Shown in pieces: positions 1 through 12,339 of a stretch of 64,000 nt of DNA (position 1 is its first letter; each line of letters opens with the position of its first letter). Made by a program: the position numbers and the translations under genes. This stretch comes from Hofstenia miamia (Eukaryota; Xenacoelomorpha; Acoela). The stretch lies in the NCBI GenBank assembly GCA_004352715.1, contig SCFE01000061.1:236398-300397 (forward strand), in the 5' to 3' direction. The notes below the pieces were generated by a model, which saw only the letters and a program-made list of their open reading frames with translations, ran no database searches and was not told the origin of the DNA.

Positions 1-3000
1 TTGCTATGAACATTATCAAATTTGTTCTCACTGTGCTTGCTAATCACTCCACAAACGCAACATCCATAAGTGATTTTACTTAGCACTAAAGAATTATTCA
101 ATTTCCAGTTTATCTTCATGGAAGCCCAGATGCTTTAATCTTAGTAAAAGGAAAAGCGTGGATGTTGCAGAGGCTATGGTCTTACTAGTATGCGTACTAA
201 AATTCAACCTAGTGTCAATTCCTAGAACGCTGAGACCAATTGGCTTCTGATATATATATTTAGAGTTGTGACGGGAATAGATTATTTCGTTGAATTTTTC
301 TACATCGAGCTTTAAATTTTCCTTTTAAAATTGTTCTTTAAAGTCACACCATATAAGCCCCAATGCTGCTTTTTAATCTTTGTGAATGAACTACCAACTA
401 TATTTACAGGGAAAATTTATCATTGGATGAAGCTGTAAATTTTATTGAATCAAATTTTACTAAATTGAGCAAATGTTTTAGATGCATAGATTACATATTC
501 ATGTGGAAAATATCACAATATAACATTTTAATTACGCATTTATTACACCTGGTAATTAGCTTAAATATCTAGGAGTAACAATTGCTTCAAAGCTAATTCC
601 ACATCACATTAATACTATTTTAAAAAAATGCTATTGCTGTAGGTATAGAAAGGTATCCCATCTCTCCCATCAATTATCTCAAACTGCAAATAATTCGATG
701 TTTCAGATGTTGAGAAACTTAAGCGATTTCACATTTTATATATTAATATACGTAACATAATGCTTAAAAATACTTGGAGTACAGCAGGCCCTAAAATACG
801 GCTTACAACTCCACACTTTGTGGAGTTGTATTTTGACATATGTGGATAAACTTTTTATTAACTAAGAACATTTTTAGACAAAATTGTAAATTTATTCAAA
901 AGTTACAGTAGAAGTTCAAGCCACAGTAAAATCATAATTATCAAAATTAATAATTAATATACAATTAAGAAACTGTTCAATAAGTATTACACATTTCACC
1001 TCAATTTATGATTGAATAACCTAATTTTATTTTAGCCTGCAAGAGAGTGTGTCAATAGTGCACCATGTGCGGAGTAGCAGTTTTAATAAAATTTAGAGCC
1101 TGGATTACAGCTAAAACGGACTTCAATAATTTTCAATGAAAACTTCCAAAACAAAGTTTATATAAATTTATTTATTTCTTCGAATTTAAGAATAAAGAAG
1201 TGTTAAAGTCATTCATCCTCAAAAGTTTTTATCAGGATAGGATTTAATTTATATTTATTGTTCCATTTTATTTGCACAGACTATATTGTATTTTGTAATT
1301 TCTGATCCATTCTTTTGAGTAGACAGTGATTCAAAAGAATATAAACAATCTTATATGTAGTTTTTTAAAAGATATGGAAAATGGAGTTTTTAAAGATTGT
1401 TCAGAATTGAGCAATTCGAATTAGATGACCTGTTTGTGTAAACACATTGGTAGTAAATGCATTCTTCTAAATATCCTTCCTTTCTCGTGAGGAATTCATA
1501 CATTTATTTACTCTTTTACTATAAATAAAATATTCATTTAAAAAAGCGTGTTTATGAGAAGTTGATGGTGTGTTTAATATATGACTAACTGTCCCCTTTA
1601 AACATGATACAAATATTTATATCGATATAGATCAAGTGTTTCAATGAATTGAATACGGGTAAATGGAAAAATTGCCTACAATAAAAAATTACCATATATA
1701 AGAGTTTATTCAATTTCAAAATAATAAATAGGTTTTTTGTCTAAAATGCTAGGAATATGTTGAAGATTGAAAAGAAATGCCCTCACGCAATTTTTTGAGC
1801 ACAAATATCATTTAACCACGAAACAAATCCGAATGGAAATTACCACTAGCACTATTAGGCAATGGAATGGTAATATTATCACTAATCAACTTGATTTTAT
1901 TAACGTGCCAAATGTTTTTGAAATAATAATCCCTCTTGGGACTATTCACATGGAGTTTGCTTCCACACTGGATTTGAAACTATTGATAATAATGTTCAAA
2001 CCTTGCAAGGCATTGGCCACCAACGCCCTGGTTGATTTTTCGATGAAAGGGGTGCTGAAAAAGTGAATTGAGACCCACTATGATCTATTATTCCTATGAT
2101 ATAATAAGAAGCATCCAATAACCTGATGCTAATGTATGGAGGTAAAACTACCCGACAAGAGAAATAGATGCAGAAGTAAATTGTCCCAACAAGATCATAA
2201 GAATTTGAGCTACCGTAAATCTTGAATCAAGATTTTTGTGCTCTAGTATCTTTTATTGTGATTTAAGAAGTAAGGATTGCACATGAATCTCGGCAAGTAA
2301 ACACAAGGTTCTCCCTGTCTAGTGTAAGCGAAAAAGATTGATAATAGATATTAAAACCGTGTAGGTGTAGGAAGAAAGCCAGCAGAAACATCAACTTGCA
2401 AACAGCTAATAAGAAAGGATCTAATAGTGTTAAACCAAAGATTGACAAATTTTCTTGATCACAAACCGTCCTGCAATTTCGGAACCTTGGCAGGCCTCAT
2501 TTAGAAAAACTACTTGAAAATATGTTTAAAGGCAGTTGACTGAAAGAAAATTTTGAGATATTCCTGGTCTAAGCGAATAAGCTTAATTTTAGAGCCTCCG
2601 GTACTTGTTTTTTCGGTTACTTGCTCCTGTAATAGAAATTGTTGCAGGACCCTGATATTTTGAACAGCCTGCTTATTGCTTAAATTCTACGATCCCCAAA
2701 ACAATATTTTAAAGAAAAATAACAGTATCAATGTGAAATGATATCTCTGAAAACCGTTCACTTCCCGGTAGAATTTATGAGAAAGTACACTTTTGCCTTG
2801 AAGTTTTTTGTTAAGTTCATTCAGCTTCTACGTTATATCCACAGAAATGATAAATCACAAAGCATTCGAAACTCCATAGCCGTTGGGATTCATAAATTTT
2901 ATCCCTGTGTCGCATACGGCTTGTTTTAAACCTATTCTTATGTTGTTCTGAAAGATGATCGTGATATGCAGAAGCTAGGATGCAAATATTTATACTGTAA

Positions 3001-3440
3001 TAGAGTGGATATTTTTAAATATGGTTTTAGGAATTTCATATAGAATGAAGAAAGCGAAAAATGATTTTTTTAATAACGCTATAATTTCCAAAGGTATGAT
3101 TAATTGCATTACTTATTTCGTATAAGTTATTCACAAAGTTACTATTGTGATAAACTTTCTATTTGGTTATGATGTAAACGAACTATAATACTGATTGCAT
3201 ACAAGACGAAAACCAACATTACATGTATTTCAAGTCTTTTATATTGAAGGAAGCTATTTCAAATTCGGCATCTTGAAAATTTTTCCATATTTTTTAGCAT
3301 GATTAAAGCATTTGTTACTTATCCAAGGCTTATATGAACATTTACTTAAATTTTCGGATGAAAATTAACATCTTTATCGGACAGTAGAACTCCAAGTAAC
3401 AAATAATGTGCATAAAGTTTTCAAACATCGGATTTCTTTT
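1..3440. other. AT-rich non-coding stretch
   Basis: No spliced gene, RNA gene or element with paired ends could be supported here. Open frames near 1767-2066 and 2738-2929 are short, do not resemble a protein family I recognise and lack convincing splice sites. In minus-strand terms the stretch lies downstream of the last exon of the secreted-protein gene, so it is probably intergenic. Confidence 0.5.
805..829. repeat. Perfect short hairpin
   Basis: Two 11-base arms (ACAACTCCACA and its complement) are separated by three bases (CTT). No gene or poly-T tract follows, so this is a structural observation and not a terminator call. Confidence 0.6.
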
Positions 3441-3449
3441 TCAAGAATT

Positions 3450-3779
3450 CTAGACTAGAATCTTGTCTTCAAATTTTCGAGCTTGTTTTAACATTTTTAG
3501 AGATTGTTTTGTTTTGTACGAAATAGTATTTATTCTAACTACATCTGTAATGTTAGAATTGTAATGGTCTGAGAAAAATGATTCACTATCTATATATTCA
3601 TAGTTCTGAATACCTCAGAGTAAAACAATAAGTTCTTGAACTTCTACGTAATTTTGATCGCAATCTCCAATTAGTAGAATGTAATTATTCTTGAAAATTG
3701 AAAGAATGATTTCATCTTTCAATTGATAAAAGAAATCTGAAGCAAGCGACTTGTTCGAAATAACATCTACACATATATC
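3450..3779 (-). pseudogene. Possible LINE endonuclease-like relic
   Basis: On the minus strand one frame runs about 110 codons with a single internal TGA (3615-3617), which is long for DNA this AT-rich. Near the start it contains NNYILLIGDCD, resembling the GD(F/C)N strand of endonuclease/exonuclease/phosphatase domains. About 50 residues later comes SESFFSDHYN, resembling the C-terminal SDH motif of the same fold. Apurinic-type endonucleases of LINE retrotransposons have this pair of motifs, usually further apart. The closer spacing and internal stop make this a decayed fragment at best. No reverse transcriptase lies next to it. The call is an inference from two short motifs and may be wrong. 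Confidence 0.28.
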
Positions 3780-4004
3780 TCAACTATTGATACATGTCTA
3801 TAGAAAGGGGCGTTCATTTGTAAAATTAAGATAGTTCTGCAACTGAACAAACAAAAACTTAAATTTTCTTACAAAATCTACGAGTACCTAGTTTGAAAAT
3901 AATGCACAAATAACAGTCAAACGTCTGTAGGCGAAGCTGTAAACAAGCGATTGATCTAAAGCACAATTTATTGAACTATTGTATAAAAAATAATTTAATC
4001 TAAG

Positions 4005-4331
4005 TAGAGATGGAAATGGGCTGAGTACTTTAAGAAGTTCCCAGCCCAATCCATTTGTTTGCTGGCCCAGCCCACCCAGCCCATCTATTTTATTAATTTT
4101 CAGCTAATTTTGAGTCCTTAATTAAAAATGACAATCCTACAAACAAAAAATAGAGTTATGGTTCATTTTTATCTCAATTTGGACTTCCTGATGCACGTCT
4201 CTGTTATAGACTGGTATTAATATGGTTTAAGGAGAGAAATGCTTATATTTTTAGCAAAAAAATATCAAGCCCATTTTAGCCCATGAGATTTCAGCCCAAA
4301 CCCAGACCAGCCTAGCCCATTTCCATCTCTG
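4005..4331. mobile_element. hAT-type MITE (327 bp)
   Basis: The ends are inverted copies of about 18 bp: TAGAGATGGAAATGGGCT on the left and its near complement, ending CCATTTCCATCTCTG, on the right. The flanking 8-mers are AATCTAAG (3997-4004) and AATCTAAA (4332-4339), a 7/8 match, as expected for an old hAT target-site duplication. The interior is rich in repeated AGCCCA/TGGGCT words and has no open frame, so it is non-autonomous. Confidence 0.85.
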
Positions 4332-5351
4332 AATCTAAATAACGAGTAAAGATTGAAGCAAACCATTAAGACAACGACAACAGTCAAAGCGCACAGCATC
4401 AATTATGTATTACTGTCATATATTTGAAATACAGTGTATATAATTTCATATATATATGTCTCAGGTTTATATGTATTTATATTTATATGATCATACATAT
4501 GATTTATTTATATGGTAATAATTGAAATCGGGGCTGCGTTGTATCCAATAATCAATGAATTCACTGCTAACTTTCCATAGTGCTGGGTTATTCAAAGGCA
4601 CCATTTTCAACACCTGAAACATTTGTGCAGGTAATTCGTTCTTATGATTCTGAGTTTCAGCTCTAAAGCTACTCCTCTGCTATCTGAACATTCCAGCTGC
4701 TGAAACATTAAAACCAACGTAATTTTCGGAAGAAAATGAGCCTTTTTAGTGATAAAATCACGAATTCGGAGGTAAAAATCCATTGTACTTCAACACCGAA
4801 AAGTGTTTTTCCTCCGAATTCATATTTCCCGCCGGATTCAGCCACTGCAAAGCGAAATTTTCCGCCGAAAATAACTTTTTGGCAACATATTTACGCTGGA
4901 AAACATTTCAATTCCTTTTGCCTTTTTCTGCTCAAGATTCATAGTAAATGCACATGTTGCGTAAACAATCGATGAAAATTGCGTATAAAAATAGCTCGAA
5001 AATGCGTTAAAAATGCAAAATATTCATGACATTTTTATAATTTTTCAACAATTAGGAGACACCATTCAAAGAAATTATCATATATTTTAAAGGAAACCGA
5101 TAAAATTTGACGTGGCGAAAAATATGCATGAGATTCGAAAAGACACTCATATCCGCACTTAAAATAGGATAAAATTTGGCCTCCAAATTTCTCTTGGACG
5201 GCCGCAAGTTGAAATAAGCTTCAATTCAAAACATAAGCATTTTACAAAATTTGATTGAGATCTAGATTATTAGTTAAAATATTTGATCTTGTCATGTACT
5301 GTGACAGTGTGACTTTGGCCATTGCTTCAAGATAAATAACAGTTGCATCTC

Positions 5352-6170
5352 CAAGTGGTTGACGCTTTTAAAATTTTTCAACTGATGATTCAAGAAAATG
5401 ACAATTTGCAGCAACAGATGTCAGTTGAAATTTGAGTAAAGGCTTTTTTTTATTCAGCAGTGTTTGCATTTTCAAGACAGATTGGGATATGTCACGGTCG
5501 AGACATTTCAAGTAGTCGCTAAATAATTCAAATCTTTGTTCATTGCACAATACACTTTGAATCCAGTTTCCAAAACGTGTTAAACATATCTAGGAAGTGC
5601 TAAATTGGTCTTTGCAGTGAAAACAGTCTTGTTGACGTTATTCTTAATCATTTTTTCGAAAGGGATGCTACGGACCTGCAATTTGATTTTCGGGGAGTAC
5701 ATAGTCTGGTAGTGTTACATGAAACAGTTAATCGTATGTTTCTTTCAAAATTTTACTGCTTTCAACATACGAAGCTGCAAAAGTTACAAATAGCTAACAT
5801 TTTCAAGTTCATATCTCATTCGAAAATGTTGATAATTGCTGACTTAATAGCCTGAATGACACTGTTGTAGTTTGTTCCAGGAAATTGCATGACTTTAATG
5901 AATTTAGATTTTTCAGTGAAATCGAAATGTCCCACCAGAACTGCTGCAATCTTCCTGACAAATGCATCGGTAGACTCGTCAAACTTCGCTTGTTTTGAAA
6001 TATATCAATATTTTCGTACTCAACTCTTTTATAAACATCCTTTGCTAAGTGATTTTTTCTCAAATTCGTCTATGATGACATAGATTTCTAGTGTATTCAT
6101 CCAGAAATTTTTGAAATTCAGGGCTTTCAATATTGGTGCTTTGATGAGTTTCAAATTCAGCATTTGCCAG
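5352..6170 (-). pseudogene. Decayed coding relic, probably transposon-derived
   Basis: Read on the minus strand, several frames give protein-like stretches broken by stops and frameshifts. One is ESPEFQKFLDEYTRNL near 6115. Another is DESTDAFVRKIAAVLVGHFD followed by TEKSKFIKVMQFPG near 5900-5980. A third is an open stretch of 60 codons at 5368-5550. The DE(S/T)TD-like segment is reminiscent of the central region of hAT-family transposases, but the match is short. Nearby sequence at 6176-6310 has a hAT-like end (CAGTGGCCTTACTGAGAAGG followed by GGTGCG), which supports a transposon origin. The exact family is not resolved and no functional protein can be made. Confidence 0.3.
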
Positions 6171-6559
6171 TGGCCTTACTGAGAAGGTGCGGTCGCACCG
6201 AGGCCCCGAATGGTAAATATTAGAAGCATTTTATGCAAATTTGGGACCTCAATGAATTCCATTTGTAGCATTTGGGGCCCCAAAAATATCAAAATAACAA
6301 TTACATTAATAAAGAAACAATTGGAGCCCCAAAATTAGAAGAACGAATTTTAATAAGCAGCCGTAGAAATGTTTGGAGGCGCAATAGTTACGCAGGTACC
6401 TACACATTGTATTTACAAAACATTTAGTAAAAAGCATCTGCTACTACTATACACCAAAACGGCTACTCCCAATTTAATACATAAAACTTATGGGAGCTGT
6501 AGGACCCCCAATTTTGATTTGAAATTTCGCTCCGGGCTGCAACTTGGATTCTTACTGAA

Positions 6560-8333
6560 ATATACAACTTCGATTATACAAGTGAATACAATGAGTTGTG
6601 CACTATAGTATTGTAAATTAAATCACAGCGACGACTTTTTTCAAGAAATACAATTGGTTAATTATTAAAATCAGAATTGAGTTACTTTTCTTAGAAAATC
6701 CATTTGATATTTCTGAGAATTATTGCATAATTTTGTGGAAAATGCGTTAAAATTGATAAATTTAGATTGGACGACTCGGTGTACTTCAATCTCTAGTAAA
6801 GAATAGAGCTATACAGATGTGTAGCCGTAAGATTTCCAGCAAGCATACGCTAATAACGAATTTCAAATCAGCCGATACGCGACATATACATTCATACACA
6901 TTTTACAATTTTCTGCGGATATACATAAAAGGTATACGCCCTATACCTGCGCATGTCCTCAACTACAGCCCTGAGGATATATACAAGTTGAATAAGGGCT
7001 ATCAATATCAAGTCGTGAAAAATCATGAGACGAATACTTAGGGAAATGTCTTGTACTAAATAAAATCGGAAATTACAAAACAGAAAATCTACGAACCTTC
7101 ACTGATTTTAACGATTATTCGTTGAACAGATACAAAAGCAACACCCACAGCAGCACATGGTAATACCAACAAATATAGCTATCAGCAAAATAGTGAAGAG
7201 AAAAGTTCTAAATGTTGAAGATTACACTACTATATATGTATAGAGACTTAGTTTGAAGAGAAGAAATGAACATCTAAATAAATAAAACCCAGGAATAAAA
7301 TATATATTATTACACAGTAAAATAATGGAGAAGGAAATTAAACTATAAAGCGCACTGTTTTATGAAGTGACATTTTGCATTACAATAAAGAAAACACGCA
7401 ATGTTTAAAATTAATTAGTGCTTCAACAAAAAGACAGTTGCATTTTTGCTTATTTAGCGCACACATAGTTTGAAAATACTTTGTGATTTCCTATATTGAA
7501 TTAATCAAAGTATTACAATTTCATTAAACTAAACTCACGCTGAAATTTATGTAAACAATCATTATTAATAGTTAAATGTGGAAAACCACTGAAACTAGAT
7601 TACGGAACTTTCTAATGTACGATACAATTTTTCTCTATATGCAATTAATCTGAGGTGATTCAAACTTCTCTGCACGGTTTTACTTCGATTTTCACTTTTA
7701 GGCGATGAACTACGACTGCGATCAACCTTGTATCATATTTGGAAAAATCTGGTGTTGTTTTAACGTCCGACGATTCGGATATCTATCGAAGTTTTCTTGT
7801 GTCGCCTTGAAATAGAATTTGAATGGATAATAAAGTTTTGAGAAAAAGTAAACATCAATTAATTCAGCGAAGATATTAAAGGTCCCTTAATAAGGCTATC
7901 CACTATAAATTAAAATGTAAACTTCTTAATATGTCTTCTTCACATAACATTAATTCGCAAAATAACTTTAACAATAAGTAACGGAAACGTAACATTTTTA
8001 CGTTTGCATGAGACCAACTTCGCGGAGATTAATGTTTAAAATAAAATGTTTTCTAAAAAATCTATCAATAAATCAAGCAAAATATTTCCACAATTCCATG
8101 TATACAAGATCTATCAAATTTTAACAAACAATTCAAATACTTAATTTAACATTGATGAGAAACAGATTATAAAAGCCATGCAAGAAACTGGTATGATTCT
8201 ACCCGATTGAAGGCTTAAGTTTAGTTTTCAATTTACTGAATTAGAAAGAAACTCAAATATCTCTAAGGTAATCCCAATTGCCAGGTTTCCCTACAGCCAC
8301 ATTTAGTACAGATATACGCCAAGAGATAAAAGC
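6560..8333. other. AT-rich non-coding stretch
   Basis: This lies between the transposon relics and the last coding exon of the secreted-protein gene, and its right part should include that gene's 3' UTR on the minus strand. I see no unambiguous minus-strand AATAAA directly after the stop codon. A 74-codon open frame at 6817-7041 (plus) has no recognisable motif or splice context. Confidence 0.4.
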
Positions 8334-8485
8334 CTACCCGCCAAATGACGCTGCTAATGATTTGTAAATACTCTCACCCCAATCCATAAAATCGCAACAT
8401 TCACCATTCGTACAACAATATTCCTTGTCAGATTGCAAGGATGGGCAATCATCATTTTCGCGGCAGATAGTTCCGATATTGGTAA
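8334..8485 (-). CDS. Secreted cysteine-rich protein, exon 3 (C-terminal)
   Basis: This is the last coding exon of a three-exon gene (exon 1 40218-40269, exon 2 15422-15568). A TTTTTAG acceptor precedes it at 8486-8490. The exon supplies the last two bases of a phase-1 codon (T|TT, Phe67), then 49 codons and a TAG stop. It carries the second cysteine module: C74, C80, C90-C91 and C96-C97, in the pattern C-x5-C-x9-CC-x3-CC, including DDCPSLQSDKEYCCTNGECC. A cysteine-free tail ending SLAASFGG follows. The CC-x-CC layout recalls small disulfide-knotted secreted proteins (WAP- or granulin-like), but I cannot assign a family. Exon 2 has a related module, which suggests internal duplication. The full protein is 116 residues. 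Function is unknown; an extracellular role is inferred from the signal peptide and 12 mature cysteines. Confidence 0.8.
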
Positions 8486-8793
8486 CTAAAAATATTAAAA
8501 ATTAACATTTTCAAACATGACTAAGTTTGGCAGACAGAATCTGACAACAACTCGGTTATTTTTGAAGCAGAATGTTAATTAAATAGTCTGAAAGTTAATA
8601 TTTTACATTAAATTCAAAAGCTTATTCTGGCTCTTTACAAACATTTGTACAGACAAAGAAATGTGGTACGCCACGCATTTAGGACGCTAATATTACACTT
8701 GGAGTAAAAGTTTGATGTTTATTGTCTGCTCCTTTTTCCGCTCAACTGCTAATTAGACAGAAAGTTAAGCGCGACTTTGAAATTTTATTTTGC

Positions 8794-9407
8794 AGACGAG
8801 TGATTCGATCTTTGAAAACATTACCAATTGTTTTTACTCCAATTACTATAAAGAGATAACTGAAAAACTATTTGAAACCGGAGCCAACGAATTTGCGACA
8901 AAAGTGACGAGAACTGTCATTAACTGTCGATTACAGTTTCATTCAACATTCACCAAGCTGAATGTCAGGAAGCTTGTGCTAAACACCTTGAGTAAGGATG
9001 GAAACGAAGGAAGATGTGAAATTCACAAACAAATTAACCAATCTAAAAAATGGAATCTCCATCGTAAACTTTTCAGTTACTGAGTCCATCATAAAGTATT
9101 GCAATGCTAAGAGTAGGTGCCACTTCGTATTGCATTCCTTAAGTGCTGATAAAATGAAACGTGAAAGGCGATTAGGCAGACATACTTCTTCAAATTACAA
9201 TATGCTCAAGCAATCTTCAAAAATAACCAAGGAATATTTTAAAAAGGAAGGAATTAAAACAATCCCTCATATTCTTTAGAGCTCTGATCAAGTCCAATGT
9301 TATTTCTTTTTTGGTCAATTCAAGCAGCGGAGAAGATGAACTCGCTCTCAATGCATTGAAGATGCTGCTGTCAAAGAAGTTGTGTAAGCAATTTCACAAA
9401 AAATCTG
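8794..9407 (+). pseudogene. Unrecognised broken coding relic
   Basis: A pyrimidine-rich stretch and TTTTGCAG precede 8794, after which an open frame (starting TSDSIFENITNCFYSNYYKE) runs to 9083. A second frame continues the protein-like character from about 9000 to 9279 (SADKMKRERRLGRHTSSNYN, EYFKKEGIKTIPHI). A third runs from about 9278 to 9410 (RALIKSNVISFLVNSSSGED, LALNALKMLLSKKL). Two frameshifts therefore join about 200 codons. An AATAAA signal lies near 9509. The arrangement suggests a decayed exon, a processed pseudogene or a transposon ORF. I do not recognise the family. It lies antisense inside intron 2 of the secreted-protein gene. Confidence 0.4.
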
Positions 9408-9434
9408 GGTCATTATTTTAATTGTTTCATATAA

Positions 9435-9482
9435 TGAAGAAGTGGGTTGATTTTGGTGTGAAGAAGTGGGTTGATTTTGGTG
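9435..9482. repeat. Exact 2 x 24-bp tandem duplication
   Basis: The unit beginning TGAAGAAGTGGGTTGATTTT occurs twice back to back without a mismatch, just after the broken coding relic. It may be a recent slippage event. Confidence 0.85.
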
Positions 9483-9867
9483 ACATTAAATAGTTGTTTT
9501 ATTCTTTAATAAATTTTTGGATTGTATTCATAATAAGCTTCCTAATTATTAAAAATGGTCATGGTATGCCTGTTTAAGATGTCACTTTTTTACCACCCAA
9601 TTTCTATTATTGCCAAGAATACTCACCAAGGAATTGTTGTTGTTACATGATGAATTCAACCATTACAAATTCTTAAATTCAAAACAGGTAAAAGCACGTT
9701 GAAGAGAATGCTTTGCTTGACCACAAGCAAAGAAACAACCACAACCTTATTTCGATATGCATCTTCTGCATGTATGTTTAGTTTTTCATAGTGACTGCCC
9801 ATTAATTTTCTCAATAAATTGCGACTCAACGTGATTACCCCTCAAGGTCAATTAGAATTTTAAAATA

Positions 9868-10467
9868 GGGTTGTCGAATAAGTGTTTTCCGAAAATATTC
9901 TTTGATGAAATAATAGTTTTATAAGTTTTTCTCTAAAGCTCTTTTGACAAAATAATGGTATAGTCACTCGACTTAGAATTGCATAGTATTGATTAATAAA
10001 ATCGATTTACTCAACAATGAACTTAAGCCAAGAAAACGTTCGTGCAATTATATTTTACAACTGCAAGAGAGGATTAAATTCTGAAAAGATAGCAGCAGAG
10101 ATGTGTGAAACTCTATGCTCTAATGTTGTGACATCAAGAACATGCAGAAATTGGATCACGAAATTTGAGAGTGGAAATGAGAAGCTGCAAGATGCTGGCC
10201 GCCCGTCAAATGATTTCTTAAATGAGGAAATTGAAGAATTCATTAGAAAAGACAAGCATGCGTCATCCCGAGAAATAGAAGAAGTGTTAGACGTACATCA
10301 CAGCAATATTTGTAGACACTTACGAGACATAGGAAAGAATAGGGTTTTGTTTAACATTTGTTTAATAAATGTTCAAATATTCTTTGTTCAAATATATGTT
10401 TGTTTATTAGCTAATATATTAACTATTTATTAACTTAATTTTTCGGAAAAGACTTATGCGACAATCC
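9868..10467 (+). mobile_element. Internally deleted mariner element (600 bp)
   Basis: The left end GGGTTGTCGAATAAGTGTTT is matched in inverted form on the right (TCGGAAAAGACTTATGCGAC then AATCC). TA dinucleotides flank both sides (9866-9867 and 10468-10469), as for Tc1/mariner insertions. The inverted ends are about 28 bp with few mismatches. The interior encodes only the N-terminal part of a mariner transposase (10017-10433). Full mariners are about 1.3 kb, so roughly half, including the whole catalytic domain, is missing. Confidence 0.85.
10017..10433 (+). pseudogene. Mariner transposase N-terminal (helix-turn-helix) fragment
   Basis: The frame starts MNLSQENVRAIIFYNCKRGL at the first ATG after the left inverted end. 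Residues 1 to about 108 match the bipartite DNA-binding region of mariner/SETMAR transposases. A first helix-turn-helix has CRNWITKFESGNEKLQDAGR, the conserved W..KF..G...L.D..R(S)GRP pattern. A second has SREIEEVLDVHHSNICRHLR. After DIGKNR the frame runs into hydrophobic, AT-rich sequence and stops, so the DDD catalytic domain is absent. The product could at most bind transposon ends and cannot catalyse transposition. The frame has no stop or frameshift in its first 108 codons, which suggests a fairly recent copy. Confidence 0.85.
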
Positions 10468-10813
10468 TATACTTAAGATAATAAACTGTTTAGCCATGTA
10501 ATTCAAATATATTGTTTTTTTCATTTGAACAAAAATCAAGTCTTGCATCCCATATCGATGCATTGCATATTTAACCATAATATATAGCATTGACTAGTCA
10601 CCAAATTTAACGTCTTTTGATGTCATTTGCCATTTAATTATTGTATTGTAGCTACAGAAAGCAATATTGGCTTAAATGGGAGGAGTCCAAGGTAAGCAGA
10701 GCAAAAAAATTGTAGAATTCTTGAGTGTAAGAACAGTACTTTCAGGCATCAACCATCAACGTAAAAATTACGCTAGCAACGTAAGGGATCATCTATGAAG
10801 CAAATACTGGAAG

Positions 10814-11403
10814 CAGCGATGCACGGTTAAACAGATGATTAAGCGACTGGCCAAATGGTTAAATAAATCAACTTTCAAACCATTAACGAGTTTCATTAGA
10901 CCATGAGGTTAAAAAAATAATTAAATTTAACCAGTTGAAAACAGTGAGAATTAATGAGGCATGTTTTCTTCTTTGTTAAAAATCAAAGAATTTCAAGTGA
11001 AGGAGAACGCCCACTGAAAGTATGGAGGATGAACTTGAGTGCTTACGAATGGCAGTTAGCGTTGAAAAATCATATTTATAGCTCAAAGAAGATGACCATA
11101 ATTGATCACACTTATGCAAAGTTTTAAAGACATCGCAAGGTTTAATGTAACCTTCTGCTGCAAATGCTGAACGCAGGTTTTCGTTTCATTCGGTTCTGCA
11201 AACAGAAGATCAAACTTATAACCCAAAATATTCGTAAAAAACTAGTTGCTTTTTCCTTTTCATCAAGAAATAGACAAATTTTTACCTGTTAATTTTTAAA
11301 GTGATTAAATATTTAGAACACTTACTGTGGCTAATAAAATCGTTTAGAATGATTAAAAAATTGACTAAATTAAAGGTTAAATTAATTTACTCGGGCATCA
11401 TTG
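10814..11403. mobile_element. Probable hAT-type non-autonomous element (590 bp)
   Basis: The left end CAGCGATGCACGGTTAAA and the complement of the right end, CAATGATGCCCGAGTAAA, agree at 14 of 18 positions. Flanking 8-mers ACTGGAAG and CCTAGAAC agree at 5 of 8, a weak duplication consistent with age. There is no convincing open frame inside. Confidence 0.5.
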
Positions 11404-11411
11404 CCTAGAAC

Positions 11412-12331
11412 AGTACCACAACATTACATAAAAGTTGAGCGCAAGATCCATTTTATCTGAATCACCCATTAGAGATTAAGAGTTGTGCAAGTGTCCAAGG
11501 ATTCTATGGTTTTTCATCAAATTGAGTAAATGCTATGATTTAGTTTTGGTTCAGCAGTTGGTTGCGAAACTTGCGGCAAACATCTTGAAGGATTCCTTCG
11601 TGCATCTTAAAGCCTGAACTTGTTGTACCGTCGTTAAATCCCTCGCAGAAATGTTGAGAAAGTGTGAGCCATTTCGAAAGCTGTCATGAAAGGAGTTCAT
11701 GCGCTCTTGCGAAAATGCTTATCACCAAAATTGGTCAGACGTTGAGGAAAATAGAAGAACAGTATTCCAGCGCGAATAGCGAAAACCCGCGAATATTGGA
11801 TGCAGTTTTTAAACGTATATGTATGAAATTATATATGGCACTAAATGCTTCCCAAACACTAAAGGCACTCTTACTCATTAATATAGTAATAATATAGTAA
11901 TAATGTAGTAACATTGCATGCAGTTATGTATTTCACTAATATTATAATGATAATCTAAGACAAATTTTAATTTTGTATTGCAACAATATTTTAATCAAAA
12001 ATAAATGTAAGTACAGGAGGACAGTAACACCGCATAGCATAGTGACTCATAGTGCATTACTGTAGCGTAAAGTCATTTTTATGCGTACAACACATGCGTT
12101 AGGGTTAAGAGCCTAACCCGTGAATATGCGGGGCCGCGAATGGGGAACCGCGAATAGGTACGGCTATTCTGTAAACAATTGACATCTTTAACAACGTCAA
12201 CCTTCACAAATTTACTAAAATTTGCAGTGATGGTAGCGAAAATCTTGAAAAAAACTAGTGTTTCCTACATAAATTTTTTCAAAAGAAGGTAAACATTACT
12301 CATATTTTAAAAGTTGCGGCAATTGTTTCTC
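11412..12331. other. AT-rich stretch without recognisable gene
   Basis: A 77-codon open frame at 11664-11897 (plus) is not recognisable as any family. A short GC-richer patch at 12100-12165 (GCGGGGCCGCGAATGGGGAA) resembles an isolated transposon end but has no visible partner. Confidence 0.4.
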
Positions 12332-12339
12332 TGCGGTAA

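Noticed and set aside
6817-7041. 74-codon plus-strand open frame
   Set aside because: Looks moderately protein-like but matches no family I recognise and has no supporting context.
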